Shown here: piece by piece, positions 43,366 to 52,196 of the stretch | How positions within the stretch are numbered: the stretch's first letter is position 1 | How the letters are laid out: each line of letters opens with the position of its first letter | Assembly: GCA_036499165.1 (NCBI GenBank) | Contig: DASYEE010000132.1 | Coordinates: forward strand, 1 to 64,000 | Source: Galbitalea sp036499165 | GTDB lineage: Bacteria > Actinomycetota > Actinomycetes > Actinomycetales > Microbacteriaceae | Length of the DNA stretch: 64,000 nucleotides | Direction of reading: 5' to 3' | Notes under the pieces: model-generated | The model's database searches: none | What the model was told of the DNA's origin: nothing | Seen by the model: the letters and a program-made list of their open reading frames with translations, nothing else | Position numbers and translations under genes: made by a program

Positions 43366-43818
43366 CCGCAAGTATTGCCCCCGATTCCCCTGTGTTGGCT
43401 GGGATTGCCCCCGAGAATCGCAAACCGTTCCGATCTCGTAAGAAGTTGCCATCGCCGCGGGTCCCTGGTGGGGTTCCGGGAGCTCGCACCGCGCGGATTC
43501 GCCCATCAGCGAGCCGGAAGGAAGGGGGGCCTCCGCGACAACCCGAATGTCACGGAGGCCCAAAAGGGGCACACCCGCTTACCCTAGTCGGCGGCCCCCG
43601 GTATCAAATGTACCCCGGGGTACAAGCAACAATCCACAAAAAAGGGGGCGCGGCGGATTATTTTCTTATCCGGTAGCAACAAGTTCCGCGAACCGACGCG
43701 GTTAAGTAATCCGCGCGTCAACTCCAGGCCACTCCGTGCGCGGCTGATCGCCTCGTGCTCCCCCAGGTCCATCCGCCGAATAGACTCGAATCGCTGACCC
43801 AGATCGACGGGAGCGGAG
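43366..43818. other. 453-bp gene-free stretch after tRNA-Lys
   Basis: Contents by eye: ATTGCCCCCGA twice (about 43378 and 43414), a hairpin GGGCCTCCG/CGGAGGCCC (about 43528-43562), a perfect palindrome GTACCCCGGGGTAC (43610-43623) and an A-rich low-GC patch (about 43634-43690). No gene is supported. It could be a worn remnant of an element integrated at the tRNA, but no integrase or repeat of the tRNA end is seen. Confidence 0.5.
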
Positions 43819-44424
43819 ATGGCGACAAGGCGGGGGCGCGTGATGCGCGGCCTGGTCGCAGCCACGGTCGCGGTCTTCGCGGCTGCGTTCGCGCACGTAC
43901 TCGCCGGTGGATCGACGCCCGACTTCGGCGGGTTGGCGCTCGCCTTCGCGTTCGCGACGCTGGCATCGATCGCTCTCGCGGGTCGAACGCTCTCGCGGGT
44001 TCGGATCGGGGTCTCGGTCATCCTCAGCCAGGGCGTCTTCCACGTGCTCTTCGACCTCACGGCCACCACGCAGGTTGCGCACACGACCCACACCATGGGC
44101 ATGAACATGGACGCCACGATGCCGACGGTCTCGACCGGCCCGCTCATGCTGGGCGACGGATGGATGTGGCTGGCCCACGCCGCTGCCGCCGCTGTAACGA
44201 TCGTCGCGCTGGCGTGGGGCGAACGCGCGTTCTGGGGACTGCTCGAATCCGCGCGGCTCGCGCTCTGCCTTGCGCTGCAAATGGCCGGGGTTCGCGCCGA
44301 ATCCGCGCAGCCGGCTCAGGTACCTGAACCGTCGCCACGGGCTTCGGGCGGGATGTCGGCCGTGTTTTTGGATGCCGGACTGTGGCGGCGCGGGCCGCCC
44401 TCCGCATCCATCGCATCTGTCTGA
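43819..44424 (+). CDS. His/Met-rich multi-pass membrane protein, copper-linked
   Basis: The 201-residue protein has about five hydrophobic helices and a metal-ligand-rich loop THTMGMNMDATM between helices, as in copper-handling membrane proteins. It is followed by a ycnI-type gene, which supports a copper-import or copper-binding role by context. The specific family is not recognised. Confidence 0.65.
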   Translation: MATRRGRVMRGLVAATVAVFAAAFAHVLAGGSTPDFGGLALAFAFATLASIALAGRTLSRVRIGVSVILSQGVFHVLFDLTATTQVAHTTHTMGMNMDATMPTVSTGPLMLGDGWMWLAHAAAAAVTIVALAWGERAFWGLLESARLALCLALQMAGVRAESAQPAQVPEPSPRASGGMSAVFLDAGLWRRGPPSASIASV

Positions 44425-44506
44425 GCCACTGCGCTCCGAGGATGCGCCACGCACTTTTTTCGCATCCACCGGTCGCGCTCGCGCGGTCGAAGAGAAGGAC
44501 TTCAGC

Positions 44507-45208
44507 ATGAAAAGAATTACCCTTGTGCGCCTCGGCGCGGCCACCGCAGCCGTCGGCATTTTGGTGCTTGGTGCACCGCTTGCCGCCGACGCCCACGTGA
44601 AGGTGTCGCCGAATGCCGCTTCCGCCGGCGATGACATAGCCCTGACCTTCCGCGTGCCGAACGAGTCCGCCACCGCAGGCACGGTGAAGGTCGAGATCGA
44701 TCTGCCGACGACGACGCCGTTTGCCGGCGCCGACTACCAGCCCGTGGCCGGTTGGACGGCACAGGTCATCAGCCGGAAACTGCCGAAGCCGATCAAGAAC
44801 GACGGGGTCGAGGTGACGGTGGCACCGACGAAGGTCATCTTCACCGCCGACCCAGGCACGAAGATCGGGCTCGGCCAGTTCCAGGAGTTCAACCTGGCTC
44901 TGGACCTGACCCCAAACACCGGCAGCGTCGAGTTTCCGACCTACCAGACCTACTCAGACGGCACCGTTGTGAAGTGGAATGAGAAGACTCCGGCGTCGGG
45001 AGACGAACCGGAGAATCCGGCGCCGACGCTGTACATCAATGACGCGCCTCCCGCGGGCGAGGGCGGAGACGGGGTCACACTCGCAGCGACGGATGCCGCC
45101 AGCTCGACCGCGACATCCGCCCTGGTGCTCGGGTCGGCCGGTCTCGCCCTCGGGGTGATCGCGCTGGTGCTCGGGGCGTTCGCGTTCGTGCGCACAAGGC
45201 GGTCGTAG
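44507..45208 (+). CDS. ycnI: YcnI-like (DUF1775) copper-binding membrane protein
   Basis: The 233-residue protein has a signal peptide (MKRITLVRLGAATAAVGILV...AADA) whose cleavage leaves an N-terminal histidine (HVKVSPNAASAGDDI), the copper ligand of YcnI. An Ig-like domain follows (TFRVPNESATAGTVKVEIDLP, WTAQVISRKL), then a C-terminal transmembrane helix and RTRRS tail. I chose ATG 44507, with AAGGA 7 nt upstream. It probably binds extracytoplasmic Cu(II). Confidence 0.88.
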   Translation: MKRITLVRLGAATAAVGILVLGAPLAADAHVKVSPNAASAGDDIALTFRVPNESATAGTVKVEIDLPTTTPFAGADYQPVAGWTAQVISRKLPKPIKNDGVEVTVAPTKVIFTADPGTKIGLGQFQEFNLALDLTPNTGSVEFPTYQTYSDGTVVKWNEKTPASGDEPENPAPTLYINDAPPAGEGGDGVTLAATDAASSTATSALVLGSAGLALGVIALVLGAFAFVRTRRS

Positions 45209-45221
45209 CGGACTGACACTC

Positions 45222-45770
45222 GTGCCTTCGTCGAGCGAGAATGGGGTGGTGGGCACGGTCGTGATTCGAGAATTCAGGTCGTCCGACACTCCCGTGCTTA
45301 CCGAACTCCTGCACCGCGCGTACGCGGAGCTGGGCGCGTCCGGGCTGAACTTCACCGCCGTCGACCAGAGCGATGCGACCACCGAATATCGGGCGTCCGC
45401 CGGTCACTGTCTCATCGCGATCGACGACGGGCAGCCCATCGCGACGCTCACGATGAGCCTGCCCGCATCGAAGACCCTGCGTTCGATGTTCCCTGCCGCA
45501 GACAGCGAGGATGTCGCCTGGCTGAACCAGATGGCCGTCGATCCGGAGCGGCGTGGCACGGGGCTTGCCCGCACGCTCTGGCTCGAAGGCCTCGCCTGGG
45601 CGATCGAGCGCGGCGCAACCACCATCGGAGTGGATACGGCGCTGCCGGCCGAGCACCTCATCCGGCTGTACGAGGGGTGGGGATTCGAGCGCGCGGGCGT
45701 CGTTCACTGGGATGGCAAGACCTATGACAGCGCCGTGCTGCTGCGCGGGGCGAACTCGCCGGTCGAGTAG
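45222..45770 (+). CDS. GNAT-family N-acetyltransferase
   Basis: The 182-residue protein (or about 174 from GTG 45246) has a GNAT fold with WLNQMAVDPERRGTGLARTLWLEGLAWA for acetyl-CoA binding and a C-terminal LYEGWGFERAG. The last codons (PVE, stop) are formed by the dispersed repeat GGTCGAGTAG at 45761-45770. The substrate is unknown. Confidence 0.8.
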   Translation: MPSSSENGVVGTVVIREFRSSDTPVLTELLHRAYAELGASGLNFTAVDQSDATTEYRASAGHCLIAIDDGQPIATLTMSLPASKTLRSMFPAADSEDVAWLNQMAVDPERRGTGLARTLWLEGLAWAIERGATTIGVDTALPAEHLIRLYEGWGFERAGVVHWDGKTYDSAVLLRGANSPVE

Positions 45771-45846
45771 CGGCGCGAGGAACGAGCCTGCGTTATCGAG
45801 ACCGGTTCGCGGAATGCGCTAGGTTTCGGCAGGCTCAACCAGCGAC
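45759..45846. repeat. Dispersed repeat cluster
   Basis: It contains GGTCGAGTAG (45761-45770), GTTATCGAGACC (45792-45803) and GGTTTCGGCAGGCTCAACCA (45822-45841). These are the same three modules seen elsewhere in the window, and the last overlaps the end of the next gene. Confidence 0.75.
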
Positions 45847-46272
45847 AGGATCGTCGAACTCCGGATCGTCGAGCGACGTGTCAATCAGCGCAAGCAGTGC
45901 GCGCGCGTAGGCGTCCGCCGCGGACTCCGCCTCGAATACCCGGCTGAAGCCCGCGATCGTGGCCGTGACGGCAAACCCGGTCTCGCTCACTTCGAGACGA
46001 TGGAATCCGACGCGCAGCAGCTCGCGCAGCTGCGTCTCGTTCGGGAGCCACAATGCATCCTCGATTGAGACGGAGTCGAGCGCCCACTCCGTCGTGCCGT
46101 TGAAGCCGAGCACTGTGCCGGTCGAGAACTCGTGCGCCTCGACGGTCATGTCGCTCAGGATGAAGACCTCGTCATCGACCTCGATGCGGTCGATGAGGAA
46201 CGCGTCGCCCGCGCGCGGACGCCACACCAGACCGGAGTCACGAAGCGCGCGAGCCAGCGGAACCGAGATCAT
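45835..46272 (-). CDS. Conserved hypothetical protein, 145 aa
   Basis: From ATG 46272 the product (MISVPLARALRDSGLVWRPRAGDAFLIDRI) is a mixed alpha/beta protein with GTVLGFNGTTEWALDSVSIEDALWLPNE as its most conserved-looking block. I know relatives in Microbacteriaceae without function. It follows the aldose-epimerase-like gene and the DeoR gene on the same strand. Confidence 0.7.
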   Translation of the reverse strand: MISVPLARALRDSGLVWRPRAGDAFLIDRIEVDDEVFILSDMTVEAHEFSTGTVLGFNGTTEWALDSVSIEDALWLPNETQLRELLRVGFHRLEVSETGFAVTATIAGFSRVFEAESAADAYARALLALIDTSLDDPEFDDPVAG

Positions 46273-46282
46273 GACTCGATGA

Positions 46283-47212
46283 TCACTTCGCGGGCACCGT
46301 GTAGCGAATACCCCACGAGACCTGCCAGGTCTCACCCGGGTTCAGCCACTTCAGTGACTGGCCGGAGTTGAACGCGTCTGCCGGAGCAGTCATCGGCTCG
46401 ATCGCGATGGCCGTAACCTCGCTCGATCCACGTGGGAATTCGGTGGTCGTATAGACCTGGACGTACGGGAACTCCTCGTCTTGCCACAGCGCAACCGAGC
46501 GGCCGTCCGGCGCGGTGAGCACCGCGGAGACATCCCCATCGAACGTGACGTCGCCGAACGCGTCATCCAGTTCGAGGTCGCCGACCCGCTTGCCGCCGCG
46601 GAGGTCGTATTGGCTGCCCTCGACGGCGATCTCTGGGCTGACATTCAGCCGCTCGTCAACGGGAAAGCGCGTGGCCGCATGCACGGTGAGCATCAAGTCT
46701 TCCGTCGGCACGTCGCCGATCTGCAGGAACGGATGCGTTCCAATTGCGACCGGCGCCGGCGAGTCCGACTCGTTGGTAACGCGGTGCGTGATCTTCAGGC
46801 CGTCGTCGGTGAGCGCGTATGTGACATCGGTGTCGAGCAGGAACGGGTAACCGTGCTGCGGGTTGACGGTCGCGCCAAGGGTCACCGAGCCTTCCGCGCG
46901 CTCGACCAGGTGGTACGCGGTGAAGCGCAACAGGCCGTGGATGGCGTTGTGTCGCGCCGGCTCAGTGAGGTCGAGCTGCTGGGGTTCGCCGTCGAGCGTC
47001 CACTTGCCGTCGGGAACCCGGTTGGGCCACGGCACGAGCACGATGCCGCACGCGGATGGCGGGGTCGAGAACTCGCCATACGGCTGTGTCAGGTCGATTC
47101 CGCCAACGCGAAAGGTGCGGATGGATGCCGCGACCTGCGTGATGACGGCCTCGGCCTCCCCGAGCGGGGTCGAGCGATTGATCCTGAACTGTTCACCCGT
47201 TGGCGCGCGCAT
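46283..47212 (-). CDS. Aldose 1-epimerase-like protein
   Basis: The 309-residue beta-sandwich has the family layout ACGIVLVPWPNRVPDGKW, HNAIHGLLRF (catalytic histidine region), VAIGTHPFLQIGD (second histidine) and a C-terminal EPMTAPADAFN (glutamate). It likely interconverts sugar anomers (galactose mutarotase). It belongs to the galactose locus, 9 nt after deoR. Confidence 0.88.
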   Translation of the reverse strand: MRAPTGEQFRINRSTPLGEAEAVITQVAASIRTFRVGGIDLTQPYGEFSTPPSACGIVLVPWPNRVPDGKWTLDGEPQQLDLTEPARHNAIHGLLRFTAYHLVERAEGSVTLGATVNPQHGYPFLLDTDVTYALTDDGLKITHRVTNESDSPAPVAIGTHPFLQIGDVPTEDLMLTVHAATRFPVDERLNVSPEIAVEGSQYDLRGGKRVGDLELDDAFGDVTFDGDVSAVLTAPDGRSVALWQDEEFPYVQVYTTTEFPRGSSEVTAIAIEPMTAPADAFNSGQSLKWLNPGETWQVSWGIRYTVPAK

Positions 47213-47221
47213 TTTCCCAGC

Positions 47222-48025
47222 CTAGACCGGTGAGGATGCGGCGAGGAGCACGTCGAGTCCGGCCGCCCTGAGTGACTCGACCGTGGCGGGATCCGCCGCC
47301 TCACTCGTAATCAGGACATCGAAATCGGTGACCGCGCCGATCACCCCGAGATGCGTCTGACCGAGCTTTTCCGCATCGGCGACCAGCACGCGACGAGTCG
47401 ACGACGCGAGCATCCTGCGCTTGATCTCGGCCTCAGGAAAGTTGACGTTCGTGACGCCGTTCGCGCGGTCGATGCCGTTGCAGCCGATGATGGCGAGGTC
47501 GGCGTGCACCGACTCGAGGAACGCGGATGCGCCGGGGTTGACGAGCGAGTGCTGCAACGGCCGCAGGGTCCCGCCGGTGAGGACGACCGTGAAACGCGGC
47601 AGGGCGGCCTCGAGAGCCAGGGCGATCGAGAGACCGTTGGTGATGATGGAGATGTCGGCGAGGTCGTCACGCCTCACGAGGGCGTTCGCGACGGCGAGCG
47701 CGGTCGAGCCGACGTCGAGGATGATGCTCTGGCCGCTCGAGACGAGAGCCGCGGCCGCGATGCCGATCCGTTCCTTCGCATCCACGGCGAGCGCCACCGA
47801 CTGCTCAAGCGCAAACTCGGCCGGCTGCGCATCGCCCGCTCGGGTCGGCATTGCTCCGCCATGGATACGCACGAGCTCGCCTGCGGTCTCGAGCGCGCTC
47901 AGGTCGCCCCGGATGGTCACGTCGCTGACGCCAAGCAGGTCCGCCGCGTCTCTCACGCGAACGAACCCACGACGACGCACGAGCTCGGCCAGGCGGTCGC
48001 GACGATCGATGTTCAGCTCAGGCAT
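47222..48025 (-). CDS. DeoR-family sugar regulator of the galactose locus
   Basis: The 267-residue protein has an N-terminal DeoR HTH (RRDRLAELVRRRGFVRVRDAADLLGVSDVTIRGDLSALE) and a sugar-phosphate-binding domain (ILDVGSTALAVANALV; ITNGLSIALALE; VLTGGTLRP). It is divergent from galTK. Two TTTCG-type palindromes lie between them, so it probably represses both directions until a sugar phosphate binds. I chose ATG 48025; the long frame beyond it is antisense to galT. Confidence 0.9.
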   Translation of the reverse strand: MPELNIDRRDRLAELVRRRGFVRVRDAADLLGVSDVTIRGDLSALETAGELVRIHGGAMPTRAGDAQPAEFALEQSVALAVDAKERIGIAAAALVSSGQSIILDVGSTALAVANALVRRDDLADISIITNGLSIALALEAALPRFTVVLTGGTLRPLQHSLVNPGASAFLESVHADLAIIGCNGIDRANGVTNVNFPEAEIKRRMLASSTRRVLVADAEKLGQTHLGVIGAVTDFDVLITSEAADPATVESLRAAGLDVLLAASSPV

Positions 48026-48040
48026 GCACCAAGAGTCGTG

Positions 48041-48079
48041 CTTTCGATATCGAAAGTCAAGAATTTTCGGTATCGTAAG
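48041..48079. promoter_or_regulatory. Operator pair of the galactose DeoR
   Basis: CTTTCGATATCGAAAG (48041-48056) is a perfect palindrome. TTTTCGGTATCGTAAG (48064-48079) is a near copy, 23 bp away, and ends 3 nt before the galT ATG. Confidence 0.8.
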
Positions 48080-48082
48080 TAC

Positions 48083-49201
48083 ATGCTGACTGGCGGAATC
48101 ACAAAACACTCGAGCGCACTCGCCGACGGTCGAGAACTCATCTACTTCGATGACGCGGCTACGACGCTGCCGCTCGAACGCAAGCTCGACGAGCGGGTGC
48201 TCGACCCCCGACCCGACACCGCGACCATGCGACAGGACGTCCTGACCGGCGAGTGGATCTCCATTGCCTCCGCACGGCAGAACCGTGTGTTTCTCCCCCC
48301 GGCCGACCAGGACCCGCTCGCTCCCGCGACCGCCGCAAACCCGTCGGAGATCCCCGACCAGTACGACGTCGCCGTTTTCGAGAACCGGTCGCCGTCGTTC
48401 GGTCCCGCGCTCGACGGGCCGGATGCGCCCCACGGCCTCGCCGATCTCACCTCGATCGGACTTGGCAGGCAGTTCACTTCCATCGGCCGCACGGAGGTCG
48501 TGTGCTTCAGCCCAGAGACGAGCGGTTCGTTTGGAACACAGACTCCCGCCCGCGCGCGCACGGTGATCGAAGCGTGGGCAGACCGGACGGCGGCGCTGTC
48601 GGCCCTGCCGGGCATCCAGCAGGTCTTCCCGTTCGAGAATCGCGGTGAGGCGATCGGCGTGACCCTGCATCATCCCCATGGCCAGATCTACGCGTACCCG
48701 TACGTGACGCCGCGCACCTCGCGGCTGCTCGACTCGATCGCGAAGGTCGGGCCGGACCTGTTCCAGCGCATCCTCGATACTGAGCGTGAGTCGCCGCGCG
48801 TTGTCCTGGCGGGCCAGCACTGGACCGCATATGTGCCGTTTGCTGCACGCTGGCCGATCGAGGTGCATATGCTGCCGCACCGCCACATCCCCGACTTCGC
48901 CGCGACCAACGAGGCCGAGCGTGACGAGCTCTCGCGGCTGTACCTCCGGCTCTTGCGCGGAGTGGATGCGCTCTACGGCACCCCGACGCCGTACATCGCG
49001 GCCTGGCACCAGGCGCCGGTGAACGTCGGCCGCGACGATGTGCGTCTCAGGCTGCAGGTGACCTCGCCGCGCCGCGCCGAGAATAAGCTCAAATACCTGG
49101 CTGGCTCTGAGACAGCGATGGGCGCGTTCATCGCCGACGTTCCCCCCGAGATTTCCGCCGCAAATTTGAAGGAAGCGCTCAGTCGCGTTGAGGAGTTTTG
49201 A
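48083..49201 (+). CDS. galT: Galactose-1-phosphate uridylyltransferase
   Basis: The 372-residue enzyme has the nucleophile H199 in HPHGQIYAY (197-205) and the second-half signature VPFAARWPIEVHMLPHRHIPD. It transfers UMP to galactose-1-phosphate. The ATG follows the operator by 3 nt, so a leaderless transcript is likely. galK follows after 3 nt. Confidence 0.95.
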   Translation: MLTGGITKHSSALADGRELIYFDDAATTLPLERKLDERVLDPRPDTATMRQDVLTGEWISIASARQNRVFLPPADQDPLAPATAANPSEIPDQYDVAVFENRSPSFGPALDGPDAPHGLADLTSIGLGRQFTSIGRTEVVCFSPETSGSFGTQTPARARTVIEAWADRTAALSALPGIQQVFPFENRGEAIGVTLHHPHGQIYAYPYVTPRTSRLLDSIAKVGPDLFQRILDTERESPRVVLAGQHWTAYVPFAARWPIEVHMLPHRHIPDFAATNEAERDELSRLYLRLLRGVDALYGTPTPYIAAWHQAPVNVGRDDVRLRLQVTSPRRAENKLKYLAGSETAMGAFIADVPPEISAANLKEALSRVEEF

Positions 49202-49204
49202 CCA

Positions 49205-50362
49205 GTGAGTGACATTCGAGACGAAGTCTCCTTCAATTTCGCGGACATTTTCGGGTACGAACCGTCCGGGCTGTGGTCGGCGCCCGGGCGCGTGAACCTG
49301 ATCGGCGAGCACACCGACTACAACGAGGGGTTTGTGCTGCCGTTCGCGATCAATCGGCGCACGGTGCTGGCGCTAGGGCTGCGGGATGACGCTCGCATCC
49401 GTATTGGCAGCGAGTTCGCAGACGAGGTCGTCGAGATCGCAATCGCCGAGCTGTCGCCGGAGCACCTGTCCGGATGGTCGGCCTACCCGCTTGGGGTCGC
49501 CTGGGCTCTCGGCCAGCACAGCGCAGACCTCGCCGCGGTTCCCGGCGTCGACATCTACCTCGACTCATCCGTTCCGGTTGGAGCGGGGCTCTCATCCTCC
49601 GCAGCGATCGAAAGTGCGGTTGCCGTTGCGCTGAACGACGTCTGGCAGCTGGGGCTCGACCGGCAGACGCTCGCTAAGGTCGGCCAGCTCGCAGAGAACA
49701 AGGCCGTTGGTGCGCCGACGGGAATCATGGACCAGTCGGCCGTGCTGCTCGGTCGCCAGGACTCAGCGGTGTTTCTCGACTGCAGGAGCCTCGAATCCGA
49801 AACAGTGCCGCTCGGGTTCGCCGAGGCCGGCCTGCAGCTCCTCATCATCGACACCGGCGTTACCCACGCGCACGCCACCGGTGGATACGCCGACCGGCGC
49901 CGCTCGTGCGAGGCCGGCGCGAAGGCCATGGGTGTTCCGGCGCTTCGCGATCTCGGCCTGGACGACCTCGAGCGCGCGAGAGCGATTCTCGACGACGAGA
50001 CGTTCCGTCGGGTGCGTCACGTGGTGACGGAAGACCAGCGCGTCCTCGACACCGTGCGGCTGCTGCGGGAAGAGGGCCCGACGTCGATCGGCGAACTGCT
50101 CGACGCATCCCACGCATCCATGCGCGACGACTTCGAGATCTCGGTGCCCGAACTCGACCTCGCCGTCGAGACAGCGCAGGCGAACGGCGCCATCGGGGCG
50201 AGGATGACCGGCGGCGGCTTTGGCGGATCGGCTATCGCCCTCGCCTCGGGCGGGGACATCTCCCGCATCCAGGTCGCGATCGACGGCGCATTCGCCGAGC
50301 ACGGATTCCAGCAGCCGACCATGTTCGTGGTCACCGCGTCGGATGGCGCGGCGCGGGAGTAG
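49205..50362 (+). CDS. galK: Galactokinase
   Basis: The 385-residue GHMP kinase has the signature GRVNLIGEHTDYNEG, the ATP loop VPVGAGLSSSAAIE and the C-terminal MTGGGFGGSAIAL. It phosphorylates galactose at C1. The GTG start directly follows galT. Confidence 0.96.
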   Translation: MSDIRDEVSFNFADIFGYEPSGLWSAPGRVNLIGEHTDYNEGFVLPFAINRRTVLALGLRDDARIRIGSEFADEVVEIAIAELSPEHLSGWSAYPLGVAWALGQHSADLAAVPGVDIYLDSSVPVGAGLSSSAAIESAVAVALNDVWQLGLDRQTLAKVGQLAENKAVGAPTGIMDQSAVLLGRQDSAVFLDCRSLESETVPLGFAEAGLQLLIIDTGVTHAHATGGYADRRRSCEAGAKAMGVPALRDLGLDDLERARAILDDETFRRVRHVVTEDQRVLDTVRLLREEGPTSIGELLDASHASMRDDFEISVPELDLAVETAQANGAIGARMTGGGFGGSAIALASGGDISRIQVAIDGAFAEHGFQQPTMFVVTASDGAARE

Positions 50363-50406
50363 GCCGATCCCGGCCCGGTAGCCTCGTGACGAGTGAAGGG
50401 GAGCGG

Positions 50407-51203
50407 ATGACTCGCGTACGACCTGTACTACTGATCGTCGCGGTCGCCGCCATCGCCGCGCTGGCCGGATGCACGCCCACCGCGACTCCTGTCGGGTTGC
50501 CGACCTCCGCGGGAACGACCATTCCAGGCACCTCGCCGAACTCGTCCCCGACCGGGACTCCGGTCGCCACGCCGACGCCGACGAGCACCCCAACCGGCCG
50601 CCGAGCGATGGCGGAGTGCTGTTCACCATCACGGCGACCGCGGCCGCGACGGGCGGCAGCAACGCGAAGGTCCTCCTGACCGAAACCGTGTATGCCCCGA
50701 CTGACACGGCGCCCGCCTCCGACCTCGCGCTTCTCACGCACCAGTGCTACGACTTCAAGACCGCATACCCGACGGCACACTTCATCACCACCTCGATCAC
50801 GTCGAAGCTCGCTCCCGGCTCACCGGCCTGGCCAGTCGGTGTCGTTCCCATCGGCATGAGCGTTGGAGACTACTCGGCCTGGTCGGGCGACTACGGCGGC
50901 TTCGAGTCTGGCTGCGCCTCCGGAATCCTGAAGAAGATTCCCGGTGCCGTTCATGGCGTGCTGCCCATCCCCGCCGTCAATTCGGCTAGTGCCAACAAGG
51001 GCTGGGCGCGGAGCACCTACGGCTTCGCTGTGGCATGGGATGGCGAGACGAGCCAGATTCCCGCCGCGCAGCGCGTCGCGGTATCGAACTGCCATATCCA
51101 GTTGAGTCCGGCCGCCGCGGCCAACTCCTACTCAGCCGCGTGGCCAACGCATCCGCAGACCTCCGGCGGGGCCGGATGCGAGTTCGGGATCCAGACGTTC
51201 TAG
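50407..51203 (+). pseudogene. Frameshifted lipoprotein gene
   Basis: From ATG 50407 one frame encodes a lipoprotein signal (MTRVRPVLLIVAVAAIAALAGC) and a Thr/Pro-rich linker. The natural continuation (PPSDGGVLFTITATAAATGG... to GCEFGIQTF at 51203) is in the frame one base back, which is open from at least 50469. A single missing base in about 50580-50625 (the GC-rich run around CCGGCCGCCGAGC) would restore one protein of about 265 residues. The C-terminal part is exported-protein-like (repeated Trp/Gly/Ser, two cysteine pairs). It could be a true inactivation, a sequencing error or, less likely, programmed slippage. Confidence 0.72.
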
Positions 51204-52084
51204 ATTGAGAGCTTGCGCTCCGCCGCAAGCACAACGTTCTGCAGCAGCATCGCCCGGGTCATCGGGCCGACACCGCCGGGGTTCGGCGACAGGTAACCCG
51301 CCACCTCGGCCACGGCCGGATCGACATCGCCAGCCAGCTTCGCCTTGCCGGACTCGGTCATCCCGACGCGGGTCACGCCGACATCCAGCACGGCGGCGCC
51401 GGGCTTCACCCAGTCGGGCTTGACGAGATGCGGGACCCCGACGGCCGCGACGACGATGTCTGCCTGGCGGACATACGCCGCCAGGTCATCGGTGCGCGAA
51501 TGGGTCAGAGTGACCGTCGAGTCGATGCCCTTGCGTGTCAGCAGCAGCCCAAGGGGACGACCGACCGTGAGGCCGCGCCCGATGACGACGACGTGGCGAC
51601 CGGGGAACTGCACCCCGTAGCGCTCGGCGAGCTCGACAATGCCTGCGGGAGTACACGGCAGAGGGGATGTCAGGACGCCCTCCACCCCCAGAACCAGGCG
51701 CCCCAGGTTTGTCGGGTGAAGGCCGTCCGCGTCCTTTGCCGGGTCGATCAGCTCGAGCATGGCGTGCTCGTCGATCGCTCCGGGCAGGGGCAGCTGCACG
51801 ATGTAGCCGGTCACGCGCGGGTCGGCGTTCAGGTCTGCGATCGCTGCACGGACATCCGCCTCGCTCGCTGTCGCAGGCAGGTCGATGCGGATCGACTCCA
51901 TACCGACCTCGATGGAGTCACGGTGTTTGCCGCCGACATAGCTGAGCGATCCGGGGTCATCGCCGACGAGCAGGGTGGCAAGCCCGGGTGTCACGCCCTG
52001 CGCTTTGAGCGCCGTGATGCGCTCACGCAGCTCATCCTTGATGGCGGATGCGGTCGCGACCCCATCCAGTTTCACAGCTGTCAT
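51200..52084 (-). CDS. folD: Methylenetetrahydrofolate dehydrogenase/cyclohydrolase
   Basis: The 294-residue enzyme has the catalytic-domain block TLLVGDDPGSLSYVGGKHRDSIEVG (catalytic lysine and tyrosine), IVQLPLPGAIDE, and the NADP-binding VVVIGRGLTVGRPLGLLL and PNPGGVGPMTRAML. It is the second gene after glyA on the same strand, matching a one-carbon operon. It converges on the frameshifted lipoprotein gene with 4 nt overlap. Confidence 0.95.
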   Translation of the reverse strand: MTAVKLDGVATASAIKDELRERITALKAQGVTPGLATLLVGDDPGSLSYVGGKHRDSIEVGMESIRIDLPATASEADVRAAIADLNADPRVTGYIVQLPLPGAIDEHAMLELIDPAKDADGLHPTNLGRLVLGVEGVLTSPLPCTPAGIVELAERYGVQFPGRHVVVIGRGLTVGRPLGLLLTRKGIDSTVTLTHSRTDDLAAYVRQADIVVAAVGVPHLVKPDWVKPGAAVLDVGVTRVGMTESGKAKLAGDVDPAVAEVAGYLSPNPGGVGPMTRAMLLQNVVLAAERKLSI

Positions 52085-52108
52085 TGGCTGGCTCCGTTCA
52101 TGTGTCTT

Positions 52109-52171
52109 CGGTGAGGGGCGGCAGATTGCCCTTAATTCGCGAGAATTAGGGCGATGTGCCGCCCCTCACCG
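52109..52171. repeat. Long hairpin between glyA and folD
   Basis: Arms of about 30 bp (beginning CGGTGAGGGGCGGCA on both strands) are paired with three mismatches or bulges around GCCCTTAATTC/GAATTAGGGC. No T-run follows. It is similar in style to the other palindromic elements but not in sequence. Confidence 0.8.
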
Positions 52172-52196
52172 AGAAAGAGTGGGAAAACTCGTGGCG

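Noticed and set aside
42153..43676. 507-residue plus-strand open frame
   Set aside because: Antisense to dipZ and running through the tRNA.
48026..49312. N-terminal extension of the DeoR frame to 696 residues
   Set aside because: The extension is antisense to galT; the true HTH begins at ATG 48025.
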